From Dipetalonema caudispina (Eukaryota > Nematoda > Chromadorea > Rhabditida > Onchocercidae): DNA of 64,000 nucleotides. Positions 48,001-61,266 of the stretch are shown one piece after another. A program made the position numbers and the translations under genes. The notes below the pieces were generated by a model. It saw only the letters and a program-made list of their open reading frames with translations. It was not told the DNA's origin and did no database searches. Location of the stretch: assembly GCA_013365325.1 (NCBI GenBank), contig JABVXV010000045.1, positions 1 through 64,000 of the forward strand. Reading direction: 5' to 3'. The first letter of the stretch is position 1. The number at the start of each line of letters is the position of its first letter.

Positions 48001-51000
48001 CTGATACGAATATATATATTATCCCTTCACCAATTTGGTTCTTAAAAATTTTTACGTTTTGTTTTTTATCATCTATCATATCCTACAATAACAGAGGATT
48101 GTAGTATGAAATCAAATAGCAAATACGACTTGTCGTCGTCGATAGACGTCAAGATTTCTGATGAGCAGTAAAACTTACATTTGGAGCTGCTCCACTGTCC
48201 AAAAGTATGCTAACAATATTTGCATGATTCATGAATGCAGCGGCCATAAGTGCTGTACGACCTTCCGCATCTTGTTTATCAACATCTGCACCACATTTCA
48301 GTAAACGTTGTACGACACGTTCGTGCCCACTCCTACAATTTTTTTACTTTTTCCCATCTTTTCAACAGATAACGAAGGACTTAAATAAAATTAAATGGAA
48401 CATTTGCAAACAACATGAAGGTCAGAGGTTATAAAAATCTGTTTATTCCAATCTAATTCAACCATATTCTTATCTTCTTTCGTCGATATCATAAATAACC
48501 AATCCTATTCAGCTGTTCCCTTAAATATTCCCCCCCCCCCTAAAAGCATATATATAAATAATTCAAAAGCTGTCATTAGTTCTCGAAAAGAGTGTTAATC
48601 AAATTCTATCTCATGTCGCATAGTTGTGATTGTATGTTGTTACTCATTAACTCAATCTCACAAAGCTTAATTATTTACTTTATCCCTCTCGTTCTTCTCC
48701 TTCCATCCAACCACATTAAATATCTTTCGGACAAGTCATTGTAACTCTTTCTCGAAATCTTTTGTTGTTCACACGATGAAGAAGTGTTATAAACGTTACT
48801 GAACTTAATGATTGCAACAATTTATAGCCAATTACAAGCTATCTTTAATTTGGTAGTTAACAACTAATAAGACGGTTATGCTGCAAATTAAATTAAAGTC
48901 TTTTAGGTTAGTTTTGTGTCACTCCAATTTGCAAACTATGAAGATAATTTATAAGGTATACCGAAGATTTTGGAGCTATTCAAATGGATGATAAGCTTTT
49001 GATGGTTTTTTACATATTCAAAGTTAGCATCTTCTCCTTATACTGTATATATTCATATATGAAAAACTTTTTTTTTAATGAATTATTTTTAAGTAAAAAA
49101 ATTGGATAGAATTACCAAGCTGCAGCTCTAAGTGCTGTTCGTCCACCTTCACCACATTCATCCACTTCCATACCTTTAAAATGAATTCGTATAATTTTTT
49201 TTCTATTATAAATCATCCGTAAATAAATTGATAATCTCTTTGATAATCATTAAGATGGTAGTGTATAGTGAATAATAAAACAATTCATATGAATCAATAT
49301 GAGATGATGAAAGATTTCAATGGAAAGCCTTTCTTTCAATTAATGACCATATGCTATGAAAGGTTTTAATTACATCATACTATTCGGATGATATATCGTA
49401 GCATAACAACTAATGACGAGAAATGCTCCTGATTATGCCTTCCGGTCACTAAATATTTATTTAATATCTGGTAGTGAACTATATAGTTTATTTCAAATTT
49501 TAAGTTTATTTACATTCTATCAATAATTGTAATTTGTAAAAATATTGCCAAAAAAGATTATGATACAACCCCGAGAATTCCCAGGGCGTTTGTATCGGTG
49601 AATTACCTAATGTAATAGCTGTATGTTGCAAAGAACGATCAAACTGAGACTTCCAAAGATAAATAATTTATTTTCAGATATATTATAATTATTATGATTA
49701 GAGGATTAGATGAATTCGATGAATGTATCTTTCTATAGTACTTCCTGCAAGTACAATCAACCAAATACAGTAAATATAAAATTAATTTGCAGAATCAAAC
49801 CATTTTGGATGAGGAGATCGACAACATTGTCGTGATTGTTGCATGCTGCAGATCGTAATGCATTCCATTGTTGTGAGTCGACATAATTAGCTGCCTGTGG
49901 ATCTGTTTGCAGTATCAACTTGCAAATATCTGCATGTCCACGACTAGATGCTGCGATTAGTCCTGAGCATAATTCGGCAAAACTTACTTCATCTAACAAA
50001 TTCACAACACTTGTCGAATCACCGGATGTGCAAGCGAACACAAAATCATACTGAAATGACCGACATGTTTGGAAAAGTTGGCAAGATAAAATTTGAGTAA
50101 GAAATTATTAGAACTTTAAAACCTTCGAAATTTCCAAAACTATTTCTAGTTCTTCATCACACTCTTTTCTTCCATTCTGGAAATCATAATAATAATAATT
50201 GAATATTGTTTTTTACTTCTTAAAATTAAAAATATATTCCGAAAATGATACGTAAAACAAGTAGATAGGAAAACGTTGACACACGTCAAAAAGTGAATAT
50301 ATGGCTTTGATGACTAAATATTTTTCGATTAATGATATTTCGTTATGATATCTCAAATTTTACTACAACTGTTTCCGGGATATCACCGGATGCTACATTA
50401 TCAGAAATATCACTAATGAAGAGAATTTCTTCCTACTCTGTTCTCTTTCCTTTTAGTGCTACATCCATGCAAAGATAGAAAATTGAGTAGATTGAAGAAT
50501 TCTAAAATGACCTATCTCAATGATAAATTCTATTAGGGAACATTGGTGTCGTATCAAATCTCCTGAGAGATAATCGCTAACAACTCGATGATGATCTTTG
50601 TTCGGTGTTCATTGAGATAAGAAATGTATTAGCTTATTTCTAGCAATAATTTCATGCATAATATATTGCTAAGAAAAGGTTTAATTGAAATATTGAATGT
50701 TGAAGGATTTGAAAACTGATTAATTATTCATTAATCACAGAATAGTATGCATTAAAAAATAGTTTATTGTTCTATTTTTAATAGCCGTAAATTGTCAACT
50801 GTTTGGATAAATATAAAAAAGTTGATGTTGTTTAAGATATGCTGAAGTCAACACATTTCAAACAGATGTCCGATCTTTTCTCAAATATAAACTATCCTAT
50901 CCATTGTTTACAACGTAAATAAATTGATGGTATAAATGGTAATTTGTCAATTTTGCCTTGCAATGTGGCACTTTTATTTGATAAGTTAATTCCGTTTATA

Positions 51001-54000
51001 ATAATTTAAAAATTGTACAATAAAAAGATCATATGAGTAAAATCTATTTCGAATTTCTTTTTTCCTTTTATAAAATTTTTCGGTTTCTCAGCGCTATTAG
51101 ACTACTTGATCTAGATCGGTCAATATATGATATTTACGGTATTTCATATTTGAGAATAGACTTCTAGCAATTACTGAAACATTGCTTCATCATAAGTCGT
51201 TGCTGCGTTCTTATGACTTATTTTGTTCGTGCAAAGTTTATTATTTAAATATATGGAAATCAGACAATGCAAATTCTTGTAATAGGATGAATTAAAAAGA
51301 AAAAGAAAGACTAAAAATGTCATCGGAAATTTTTTTTAATTTATATAATTTTGTTTCGATTTATAGAAATTTAATGATAAATGGCTCAAAATTTAAAACA
51401 AAAATTTTGGGATGGATTACGGAAAAGATTGAATTACTGTTATCATATCAGAAAAAAGCCGTAGGAATTTAAGTTTACTTTAATTTTTATCATATTTCTC
51501 TTTGATATTCCGCTTCTTTCTTATCCCTTTTCAAATTCAAATCATAATCAGAAAAAGTGAATGAAAATTAACATGATAATTTACTTCTTTTGCATTTTGC
51601 AATATTAATTTTTCTTAGCTTGGGGGTTTATTTATTTTTGAAATTTTTGTAAATAACGTTTGATTTGAGTATTCGAAAATAAATTTCAATTTCATTTAAA
51701 TGAGAGATGATCACCTGAAAACATAATTTAAATGAAAAGCTTTATGTCCTTTTCTTCACCAGCAGCTAATAATAGTTACAGTTATAAGTATGAACTTGAA
51801 TAATCACTTGGCTGTTAAAGATTGAGCCAGTAAAAAGCAAGTTCCTATCTCACAGACTTAGTCCATTAATCCACCTCCTCATTTTACTATTACATAATGA
51901 TAAATTTACTAAGCAGCGAGGGATAATAAAGAAATATTTACTTATCAATTGTTCACTTTGTGCCAAACTAGAAATTAATTTCAATTTTTCGAAAAATTCA
52001 TCAATTCAAAAGGAGTTCAAATGGAGCGAGATATACTGTATATTTAAAATTGAAATCGTAGAAGTACAATAATAACAAAAACTTTTTTGCAGCAAAATTT
52101 CTCGTTGGAAATTATATCAATTTAATGGACTAGAAAATCTCCCATTAGTTAGCCGAGGAAACAATAAGCCAAATGTAATCACCGACTTCTGAAACAATAA
52201 CAGCAGAATAGAATGAAGGTACCTTTTGCTGCCGATGATCCAAAATGATTGCACCCGCTTTAATTAACAAATCAGTGGTCATATAATCAAATACGGGACA
52301 TTTAAGTTCGATCATGTCAGCACCGAATTCACGCAATATCCTAATTCGATCCAAATAATGCAATTCTAAAATGTTTCCCATGAAACAATTGTTAAAATTT
52401 GGTAAAATTTTTTCTGCGAATAATATTCAAAAATTGCTTCGAAATGTGAAGAGTTGCTTTTAGCTGACGTTCCAGCATGAAAAGAAGAACATAGCGGTAA
52501 AATCTTTGGGTTAAAACAAAAATTGGGTGATAAAATTTAAAGGAGTTCAATCTGATTCAATTCAATCGAGTTCAAATTTGAAGGAGTTAATCCATCCTCA
52601 TTCTGCAGCAGAAATCGATTCTGGATGAATATCTGAATCGGAAAGAAGATCATGGATACAGAAATGAATCTCAATTCGATTCTGTTTATTCGTTATTCTG
52701 TTTTTTAAACGTACCACCAGAATGAGCCAAATGATATGCGAATTCGATGAGTGACTGCAAAGTGTCACAACCCGTTCGTTGAATAAATTGTGCCCATAGA
52801 GCATGACCTTCTTCACATTCGTCACCCATGAAACGCTCACGCCATGCACCACTTAGGATTAACGGGTCAGTGCATTCCAGGATTGGCTCACATTCTCGCA
52901 AATCGGCTTCTACTAAATTCGTTGGACGACTAGCTGTAAGCACCGTGGCAGCGACGAGGCGCTGTCGAGTTGGCGGACGACGACTTGCAGCTATCAACCG
53001 TAAATATAGATTTAGATGAGTAGGTAGTTCTGATTCAATTGCTGTCAAAAGAGCAGAAACACCGTTGGGAAGTAATTTGCCATGACGTGGAAAGGTAACC
53101 AAATCATCATCGGATGACAGTGAGGTTGATGGTAAGGTCAGTAGATTTGCTTGTAAAGCTCGAGAATACTGTGAAACATAGAACCAAGAACCCTGAAATG
53201 TACCATTGCATAATTCAAATTATTTAAAAAGAAAATAGTTTGTATTGAAGACTTGGAAATGAAAGTTTAGTATGAGTCGCTAAACTTGTCATTACATGTT
53301 TCTTCTTTCTTTTTTTTTTTTTTTTTTTGAACAAAAAAGAAACCTAGCAGATTCTGGAACTCACTAAGGAATCTCAATGTGGAACTCTGCACTGACCTGA
53401 CAACATTCAAATATACTGTCCGAATCGATTTGTGGCAGTTTTTCATGGATGAAATCGATCAGTTCATCAGGATTTTCATCGATATTTAAAACTAGGAAAC
53501 GATCAAGTTTCTTCCATTCGTTCTCATGTAGCGTTCGCGATGTTACTACTAATTTTAACCAGCATGGTAATGCCTTGGTCATCTGAAAAAGTTCAAATTA
53601 TTCATTTTTTTGAACCTACAATGCATGATCTTCCTAAGCTTTTTATAATTTCCCCATTTCTGTAAATGTTTTTAGATATCAAATAATTCATTTCCGAGAA
53701 AAAAATGAATTTTTTGCTGTGATGAAAATGCAAACGTAATTAAAAAAAAAGATCGCTACGAAAATAACTTTCCATAATCTTTCTAACTATGCCATAAATT
53801 TGGAATAAAAAAAGCAAATTTCGAAAGGGAATTTTTATTTTTTGTGGAGTCATTTTATTTTGTAAATTTGAATTATTTGTTTAATGTATTTTAATGAAAT
53901 CCTAACAGTACATGTGCACTTTTTCCCAAATCGATTATAAAATATTAATGTTTTTCGGAGAAGTTCATGGAAGATTGGAGAAATTGGAAGGCAAGTCAAG

Positions 54001-57000
54001 GTTATTCATTTTCTCATTTCAACTAATCCCAAATGACTTTTTGAAATTCATTCTGCCTTGAGTATAATTCCGAAATCAAATCATCCAATGAGAATTTATA
54101 TATATTCGTGGTAGTATCAAATCTTCAATTATGAAATTAGATTTTACAAATTTAATTTAAATCAAAAGATACCGCTTCCTCTCTTATGTGATAGTAATCG
54201 GTGCAATGAAGTAAAATTCTATGCACGTACAAATCATTAATGTCATACCTCTCTCCCCCTCTCTCTCCCTCGAAATTTGGAATGATTTGTAAAATAATCA
54301 TGGGAAAAAAGAAGGAATCAGAAACTTATGATAAAGAGAGAGAAAAAGAGATTTAGTACAAATTTAGAGGTTTCCTTCTTATCATAAATTCACTTTTATT
54401 TAATATAATTATTTCATTCTTCGGAATCCCGTCACTCTCTGTTATGCCATTACATTTTACATCGTTTCATTCGAATTTCATCTGAAATTCTACTCCATCC
54501 TCTATTCTTCCTGAATCTATCCCACTCTCAATTTCTTTTCTGTACCATTTGTAAAATTCGATCCCACTTTCTTCCGTAATTCTATTCCACCTTAATCTTC
54601 TCTGTTTCATGTGAATTCCATTCTAATTTCAAATCACAAATTAATTAAATGGAAGATGTAATAGAAAATCTTCGTCGCTGTGAAGTGGATACGGTCATTA
54701 ACAACAAATGTGCTTTACACTTGCTTAATTCGGGTGGGTGAAATGGAAAAGAATGGCTAGTACGATTCATCAATTATTAGTTTTGAGAGAATTTACAGAC
54801 TAATTAATTACTGTTAACTACTTGTAACAGGCAACAAATGGCATTCTTTTTTTTCACTGAAAGAGATAAAAGCTTGTAAAGAATGAAACATTTCGTTGTA
54901 TAAAGTTATAAGATATATTCCCAATGATACAGTAATGAGTTCAGAGTCGAAGATCGATTTATAATCAGTCCATTTAATTTTGAATTCTATTGCAAGTCCC
55001 AAACTACTATCTTTAAATTTAACTTTCATCGAATTTTATCCTTTTTAAGGCAAAAACTGTAGAAATTACTCTTCTTTTGTTGGAAAATTTGATAAAATTC
55101 TCCTTTTTCTTAATTTAAAAGTATGTTTAATTTGCATAAAATTTGTAAGGCATATGAAAAAAATTGTTGATTTCGAAATTATAAAATCTCTTCTTTTTTT
55201 TGCGACAAATGACACTTTAGAGAATGTCATATCGAATTACAAATGGACGGACAGACATCACATCATTTCATGCATACTACACTACCGTTTCTTTTGTGTT
55301 CCCCACTTTTGGGTATAGTTGGTTTGTACTATATAGTCCATCAACTCTACTATCGAAGCAAAATAATAATATGTAATTCAATCACTACTCAATGCAATTG
55401 AGAAAATCGAAAAGGTCAAAGGTTGTTGTTTCTTTTCTCTTTTCTGACCCAACTCTTCGTAACGGTAATTATCGATCTGTGCCTGTCGTATTTACCCTGC
55501 GCAAACATCCATCTGTATTGTTTACTTCAATAAATGTTATGAACTAAATGATTTCTTTTCTAAATAATTCATATCATTTGATTCTTTGCAATGATCATTC
55601 CTTTTATTTTATTCTTTTAAAGGTTTGATTATGAAGTGAAATGGAAGAATTTCACCCGAAAATGTTCTCTTTTCTAAGTGCACTGCAAAAAAAAAAAAAA
55701 AAAAAAGCAAAAGAAAAGAAATGGAAAAATCGAGAAGAGATGGGTAACTGAGAGATTTGGACAGATAAGAATGTATGAGAGATGAAATACTAACAGTTGT
55801 TTTGAAATAATTGATGACTGCTACATTTTAGAAAATCTTTGAAAAACAAATCACTACCATTTTTCATATTTTTGTTTGTGGCAAACTAAACTATTGATGT
55901 GTAATGATAATAACGATGATAGTATTGATTGTGTAACTTTCTTTTATCTTTTCTCATATTTGCATATCAATTCCTTTTTCCCAGCTGAATTAAATTATAA
56001 GTATTATTTCCCAAGAAAAGAAGCAAAATGATTGAGAAAAGAAAAAAATCTGTAAAATTTGCATCATTAATTACAAATGCCTGAATTATTTCCACGAAAA
56101 TTTTCATTTTCAGCTTTTGCTATCATTACCTTAATTACCTTAATCTAAGCAGGCTAAAGATTCGCTTCTTTACATTAAAATTGAATATTTAAATTTAAAA
56201 ATTAAATTATTTTTCATGTAATCCATTATCATTTCCCTTTCAACACATTTACTATTCATTATTATAATTAAGTCATCCCTTCTAAGAAATAGTAAAAGAA
56301 ATTATTGTTGTTGAAGAAAGGTAAGAGATGAAAAAGGTCGACGATAAGTGTCTTATGAAGGTTGATTAGAATTGGAAAGGACAAGATATACTTGGCCTCC
56401 TTCCTTTCATCATATTATTTTTAATTATCGTCCTTGACAAATAATTTTTTAAATGAGAGGAAAAGCCTAAAATCATTTTACATCTGTGTATTTCATCAAG
56501 AGAGCTTTGATCCTATAGGAATTTAAATTATTTAGAAATTTACAAAATATATAGTTTATGAGGTAATTTAGTATTCCGTTTTTCTCTCTTTATCTTGTTG
56601 TTAGTTTCATATATCGAAATGCTTATGTTCAATTAATTTTTTAAAATGGTGAAGCCATTTCATTAATCTGATATAATTACCTGAATTACGAGTGGGATGA
56701 TTTCTTTTTGAATCCCATCGATTAGTATAAAGGAAGGTATCTTCGGTATCGGAAGTGATTGAAGTGGCTTGATCAGGAAATGATGTAAGGCACTGCTCTA
56801 TAAATGAATTCTCGTGAACTATTAAAGAATAATATATATTTCATTGTTCATTTCTTCCAGTCTTCTTTTCTTCTCTTTCTACTCTATCCTTTAAAATTCA
56901 AATTTGCAATTTGTTGAATTTTAAGTTCAAAAAATTCAGATGTCCCACATTCTAAATTTTATAAGAAATTGCAGAGAAGGGGAAAATAAAGAGAGAGAGA

Positions 57001-57084
57001 AAAGGAGAGAGGGGGGTTTTGCAACCGATCAATGACTAAACGACATTGCAGCAAATTTCCCTTTACTTATCTATGATTAAACAT

Positions 57085-57118
<34 letters not shown>

Positions 57119-60100
57119 GTGTGTGTGTGTGTCTGTCTATCTGTCTGTCCGTCTGTCTGTCTGTTTGTGAGTATGTAAGTGAGTGAGAATGCTAAGTTGG
57201 CTGGAAATTGAATTAGAGAAGCAAAGATATTTCATTCTGATTGAGTGCGCATTATAATTAAATATGAGTCAGCAACTGTTAAGAAATTTTAAATTCGACT
57301 CCAAATGGACTTTAGAAATAAATCCAATTAATTTCTTGCTAATGTTCGAGTCTTTCAATTAATGAAATAATTCCAAACAACCCCTACCATTAACTTTCCA
57401 ATTCAATGTTTGAGTAATTGAGCAGTGGTAAATTTCTCTCGAAAATGTCAACTATCTGATTGTCAAAGCAGAAAATAGTATGACAATTTATTCGTTGCTG
57501 CTCAAATAATAGCTAAGTAAACAATAGGTATAGAAATCTGATCAGTTAATCATCGTTGGCAAGTAAATGAACAAATGAAAAATTTAATGAAAGAAAGTAA
57601 ATAAATAATGGATTAAAGTGATAACAAATATAGTTAAATCATACCTGATGTGCTAGGAATGTAATTGATGCAAGTTTGGGGATGACCAAATTCGGAAAAC
57701 GATTGACAAGTTGCCAAGCAATATTACGTAAAACGGTTCCGCTTTCCAGAGATTCCGGATCAATCTTAGTGCAATAATGTATGGCTGCTAACTGTGGTTC
57801 ACTCTCCAGCTACAATTGAAATTTCGAATTTCATTTCACTACATTCGTCATCGAATAACAGCTTATCTCACTGAATAATTAATAAATATGCATGTATCAC
57901 CGGCAAATTGGACTTAATGAGCCTTCTACCCGAAATTAATGATTAATAGTCTAATAATACTTAATGTGACATTACTTCTAGGAATGGGGTATCATACATA
58001 CGTTGAATATTTCAAAAAGAAGCCAAGTAGCAATTGATTACTCATTACCACTTTTGTCATCACGAAATTAATTGACTAATTATTCACATAGTCGGCTATT
58101 AGCCAGGCTATTAATTACAGCAAATTTAATTAACGTTGTGATGCCTCTCTCTTCCAATATGGAGTGTGTTATCGGGTAATCGATCTGATGATCAATAATG
58201 AAATGTCATGCAAAATTTACGACTTCATCGGGCATTTTAGACAATTTGACAAGCTATTGGAATTCATCAGTAGCACAAGTAAGTAATTTCTGATATTCAG
58301 CAAATGAAGCATAATATTATTTCCGCCATATGCTATGTCGGAGACGTACAAATAATAAGGAGTTGCAAAAGATATTTCTTTGAATGATTCTAAAGAAATT
58401 AATAAACCTTGTTTTCATTTCGAAATTTAATAAATCTCATCAAGTTATTTTGAGGGAAAAGGGTAAAACATGAAATAGCAGGCTTTTCTTCCACTTAACT
58501 TTCCTTTTTTCTTAGCTTTTTCGTTCATTTCCAGAACATTTATTGTATAATTCTCATTTCCTCTCCCATTCTTTCTCCTTATTCTACTCACTTCATCTTT
58601 CATTTAATTGATTAGTGCTAATTAAGAAAAACTCATTTTTCCCATGTAACAAATAATCATAGCATAAAATTATGTTTGAACATGTAATGAAAATCGATTT
58701 TTCGAAACTTAAAGATGAAGTAATGCATTAGTTTTAGCAAATTACATATGCCTCAATTAGCTAATTTTATGAATTGCTTGGTATTTCGTTCGACTTTTTT
58801 AGGCCCCGAAGTAAGGGGAACTTGAAAAGTTCTTTAACAAGTAGGTGTCAAGGTTGGTTTATCCGATAGACTTGATTTGTTTCAACTTTTTAAATAATTT
58901 CAAAAATTGTTAATGGAAAAGTATAGAAGAATGATTTTCTGCTTTCCATTGGTTAAGAGATTTTCATTCTATTCTAGAAATCATTTCAGCTATCTTTCTC
59001 TCAATCTTCTGCTTTTTCTATTCTCTTCCATTAGAAAAATACCATGATTGTCAAAATTTAATCAACGAAAGAACTGTTATGAACATACAAACTAAATAGT
59101 TCAAATTTCATTTGAAATTAAAATGCACTTTTTATTTTGTTTAATTTTTTAAAGTCTAAATTGGCAAAATCAACAAAAACCCCGTACGTATCAGATGATT
59201 AAGTGAATGACAAGGAAGAACAAAAAAAGGAAGAAAAAGAAAGTTAGAAAAAGATATTTCCCTAATGGTCGGTTTTATTTATTTATTTACTTTTTCTTTT
59301 TTTTTGAGGATACGAAGAAGAAGATTGGTTATAGCCTATTAAAACTCGTTCTATCCTTTTCAAACTAACCAAAGAATTATTCAATTCGGTTGAATCATTC
59401 AATTCTTTTCTTTTTACTTTACATTTTGTTTCCTTACCGTCATCATTCCATTATATCTTCTGCTTCTCTTCTATATAAACATGAAGAAAGCGCATCAAAT
59501 AAAAATAATGCGCTCTATCTGCTTGGTACAATGCCGACCCGATAACAAAATTTTTAATTCTACTAAAAGGTTTGTTTAACAATGAAAATGAGTAGGTTGT
59601 TGTTATTGTTGTTGCTGTTGTTATTGTTGTATTATCATTGAGTGATAATTTGTAGGCATTTTAAATTGTCGAATATTTCAAATGATTCAATTCAGTGATT
59701 AATTGATTTATTGATTTATTTTTTTGAAAAATATGCGTTTAATTGCTAGTATTTCTAGTAATATAAATTTCCCATGAAATTGTACGAAATTTGATACACC
59801 CATTGAATTAACTCTGCGTGATGCTTCGAAGGAGTATTATTTGAAAGGTTGTAAAATATTTTATGATCTTTCATGGCCGTATAACAGCGATAGGAACGAA
59901 ATGGCAAAAATTTTCGTCAATTTTAGCATTCATTCGACTATTTTAAAAGCATCCACCTGCCAAGTTATGCGAATTATTTGTGATTCTCTTTTCAGATATT
60001 TTGATTTCTTCTCCGACAACCAATTACTTCAAAAAAAAGCAATGTATAGTAAAGGAGGAAATCGAGAAATAGACAGCCTCAGAAGAGTTTATAAGTTAAA

Positions 60101-60453
60101 ATAATAGAGAAAATGGAAGGAAAAATAATAAACAACAATTTGAACAGGATAATTAATTTCTTCAACTACTCTACCAATGTAATTTCATCAACTTTTGGAA
60201 GATGTACTGCTATCTGAATGATAGTTTTAACTGAACAACAATCGTTTGTTACTATTTTTCAAATTCAAATTATTTACTACTTGTTTCATTTCACAGTTAT
60301 CAATTTTTCATGTATTCTTAAAGTTTCAATTTAACTAACCGATTTGGCAAAAAAAGTTTTTCCACTATAAGCCGCTCCAACAATTAACAATGGTCGATTA
60401 GAATTCGTAAGCCAATGTCGAAGATATTTCCGTGATTCATTTCTCTCCATCAT
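45091..60453 (-). CDS. STAND-type P-loop NTPase with ankyrin repeats, ANKRD50-like
   Basis: Eighteen exons on the minus strand: 60340-60453, 57645-57809, 56681-56797, 53397-53582, 52715-53192, 52223-52365, 49801-50050, 49116-49173, 48179-48332, 47830-47926, 47493-47611, 47205-47402, 46899-47048, 46358-46657, 45957-46127, 45658-45806, 45335-45415 and 45091-45274, all phase-compatible, 1037 aa. A Walker A loop GAAYSGKT is at 26-33, a Walker B-like FILID at 116-120, and [10 protein letters not shown] follows as in the NTPase domains of ANKRD50 and TANC proteins. [10 protein letters not shown] and [12 protein letters not shown] match the helical region before the repeats. Residues about 402-950 are ankyrin repeats ([37 protein letters not shown]), closest in wording to ANKRD50. 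The Ser-rich tail has [17 protein letters not shown]. Vertebrate ANKRD50 acts in SNX27-retromer endosomal recycling; the role here is inferred. The N-terminus is short, so an upstream exon may be missing. The last junction uses a 60-base intron; without it the protein stops at 45310. Confidence 0.85.
48530..48540. repeat. Poly-C run (11 bases)
   Basis: A homopolymer of C (G on the transcribed strand) in an ankyrin-gene intron, conspicuous in this AT-rich DNA. Length may vary between reads. Confidence 0.85.
53311..53328. repeat. Poly-T run
   Basis: About 18 T on the plus strand in the short intron between ankyrin-gene exons 4 and 5. Confidence 0.85.
53583..56680 (-). other. 3.1-kb intron 3 of the ankyrin gene
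   Basis: Separates the Walker B exon from the [10 protein letters not shown] exon. AT-rich, with pyrimidine and purine runs (54249-54270; poly-A at 55687-55706). Nothing coding is recognised, and the flanking exons join in phase 0 without it. Confidence 0.6.
57084..57170. repeat. (CA)n(TA)n(TG)n(TCTG)n self-complementary microsatellite
   Basis: A CA run, a TA run and a TG run follow each other, forming a nearly perfect inverted repeat that could extrude as a hairpin. It is followed by imperfect TCTG units. It lies in intron 2 of the ankyrin gene. Confidence 0.9.
57810..60339 (-). other. 2.5-kb intron 1 of the ankyrin gene
   Basis: Between the Walker A exon and the exon beginning [15 protein letters not shown]-rich; it includes a (TTG)n trinucleotide tract at 59596-59632 on the plus strand. 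No additional exon is needed for phase and none is recognised. Confidence 0.6.
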
Positions 60454-61212
60454 CTTTACGGATCTTTCTCTTTCACACCATTAAAATCATTATAAATTCG
60501 AAAACTTACTAAGGCGAAATGTGAAATATATCTGAAAATTTAGAATTTTTACAAATTGTCCAGTGGAAAAAGCATTTAAATGAAATTGAATGAAATAAAG
60601 TAACAACACGATTAGTACGAAAATACCTAAAGCTTTTAAAGATTTGAAAACAGTCATTTCAATGGAATTCCAAACTTTGCACTTCAATATCAAAAAAAAA
60701 AAAAGAAAGAAAAAATGAACCGCAGACAATGGGCAATCTCATTAAGAGCCTAGGCCAAGCTCTTTCTCTCTTTCGAATTGTCTTCTTTCCTAAATGTTGA
60801 GCCATGCAAAGAAAGTTGAGATAGAGAACCCCAACAAGCCAGCAGCAATCTCCATAGCTTTTGTCCTTAGTGGTGCAGAGTAAAAACGACGATGACGATG
60901 GGAGGGAGTTGAAAAGAGAAAGGGCGGAACCTACCCAAACTGAAAAAGTCTTTCTTAATAACTAAACTGCCTCCAATACACTATACATATCACAAACACA
61001 ATTTGTCTCCTTCCCTTGGCTAAACAACACATAGGCCTACTTGGCTAAATTGTCATCATCCCAGGTTATAGTTAATTTAAATATTATAGTATGAGTTGTG
61101 TGGGTGAGTATGGATGTACCCATTCATGTGTATCGCTGTGACAAATAAAGATGTAATTCGCACTTTAGAAGTGGGAATGATATCAAAAAACGATCGAAAC
61201 GTTATCACTGAG

Positions 61213-61266
<54 letters not shown>

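Noticed and set aside
60490..60729. Hydrophobic open frame upstream of the ankyrin gene
   Set aside because: AT-rich translation rich in Phe/Leu/Ile with no domain, and no junction to exon 1.
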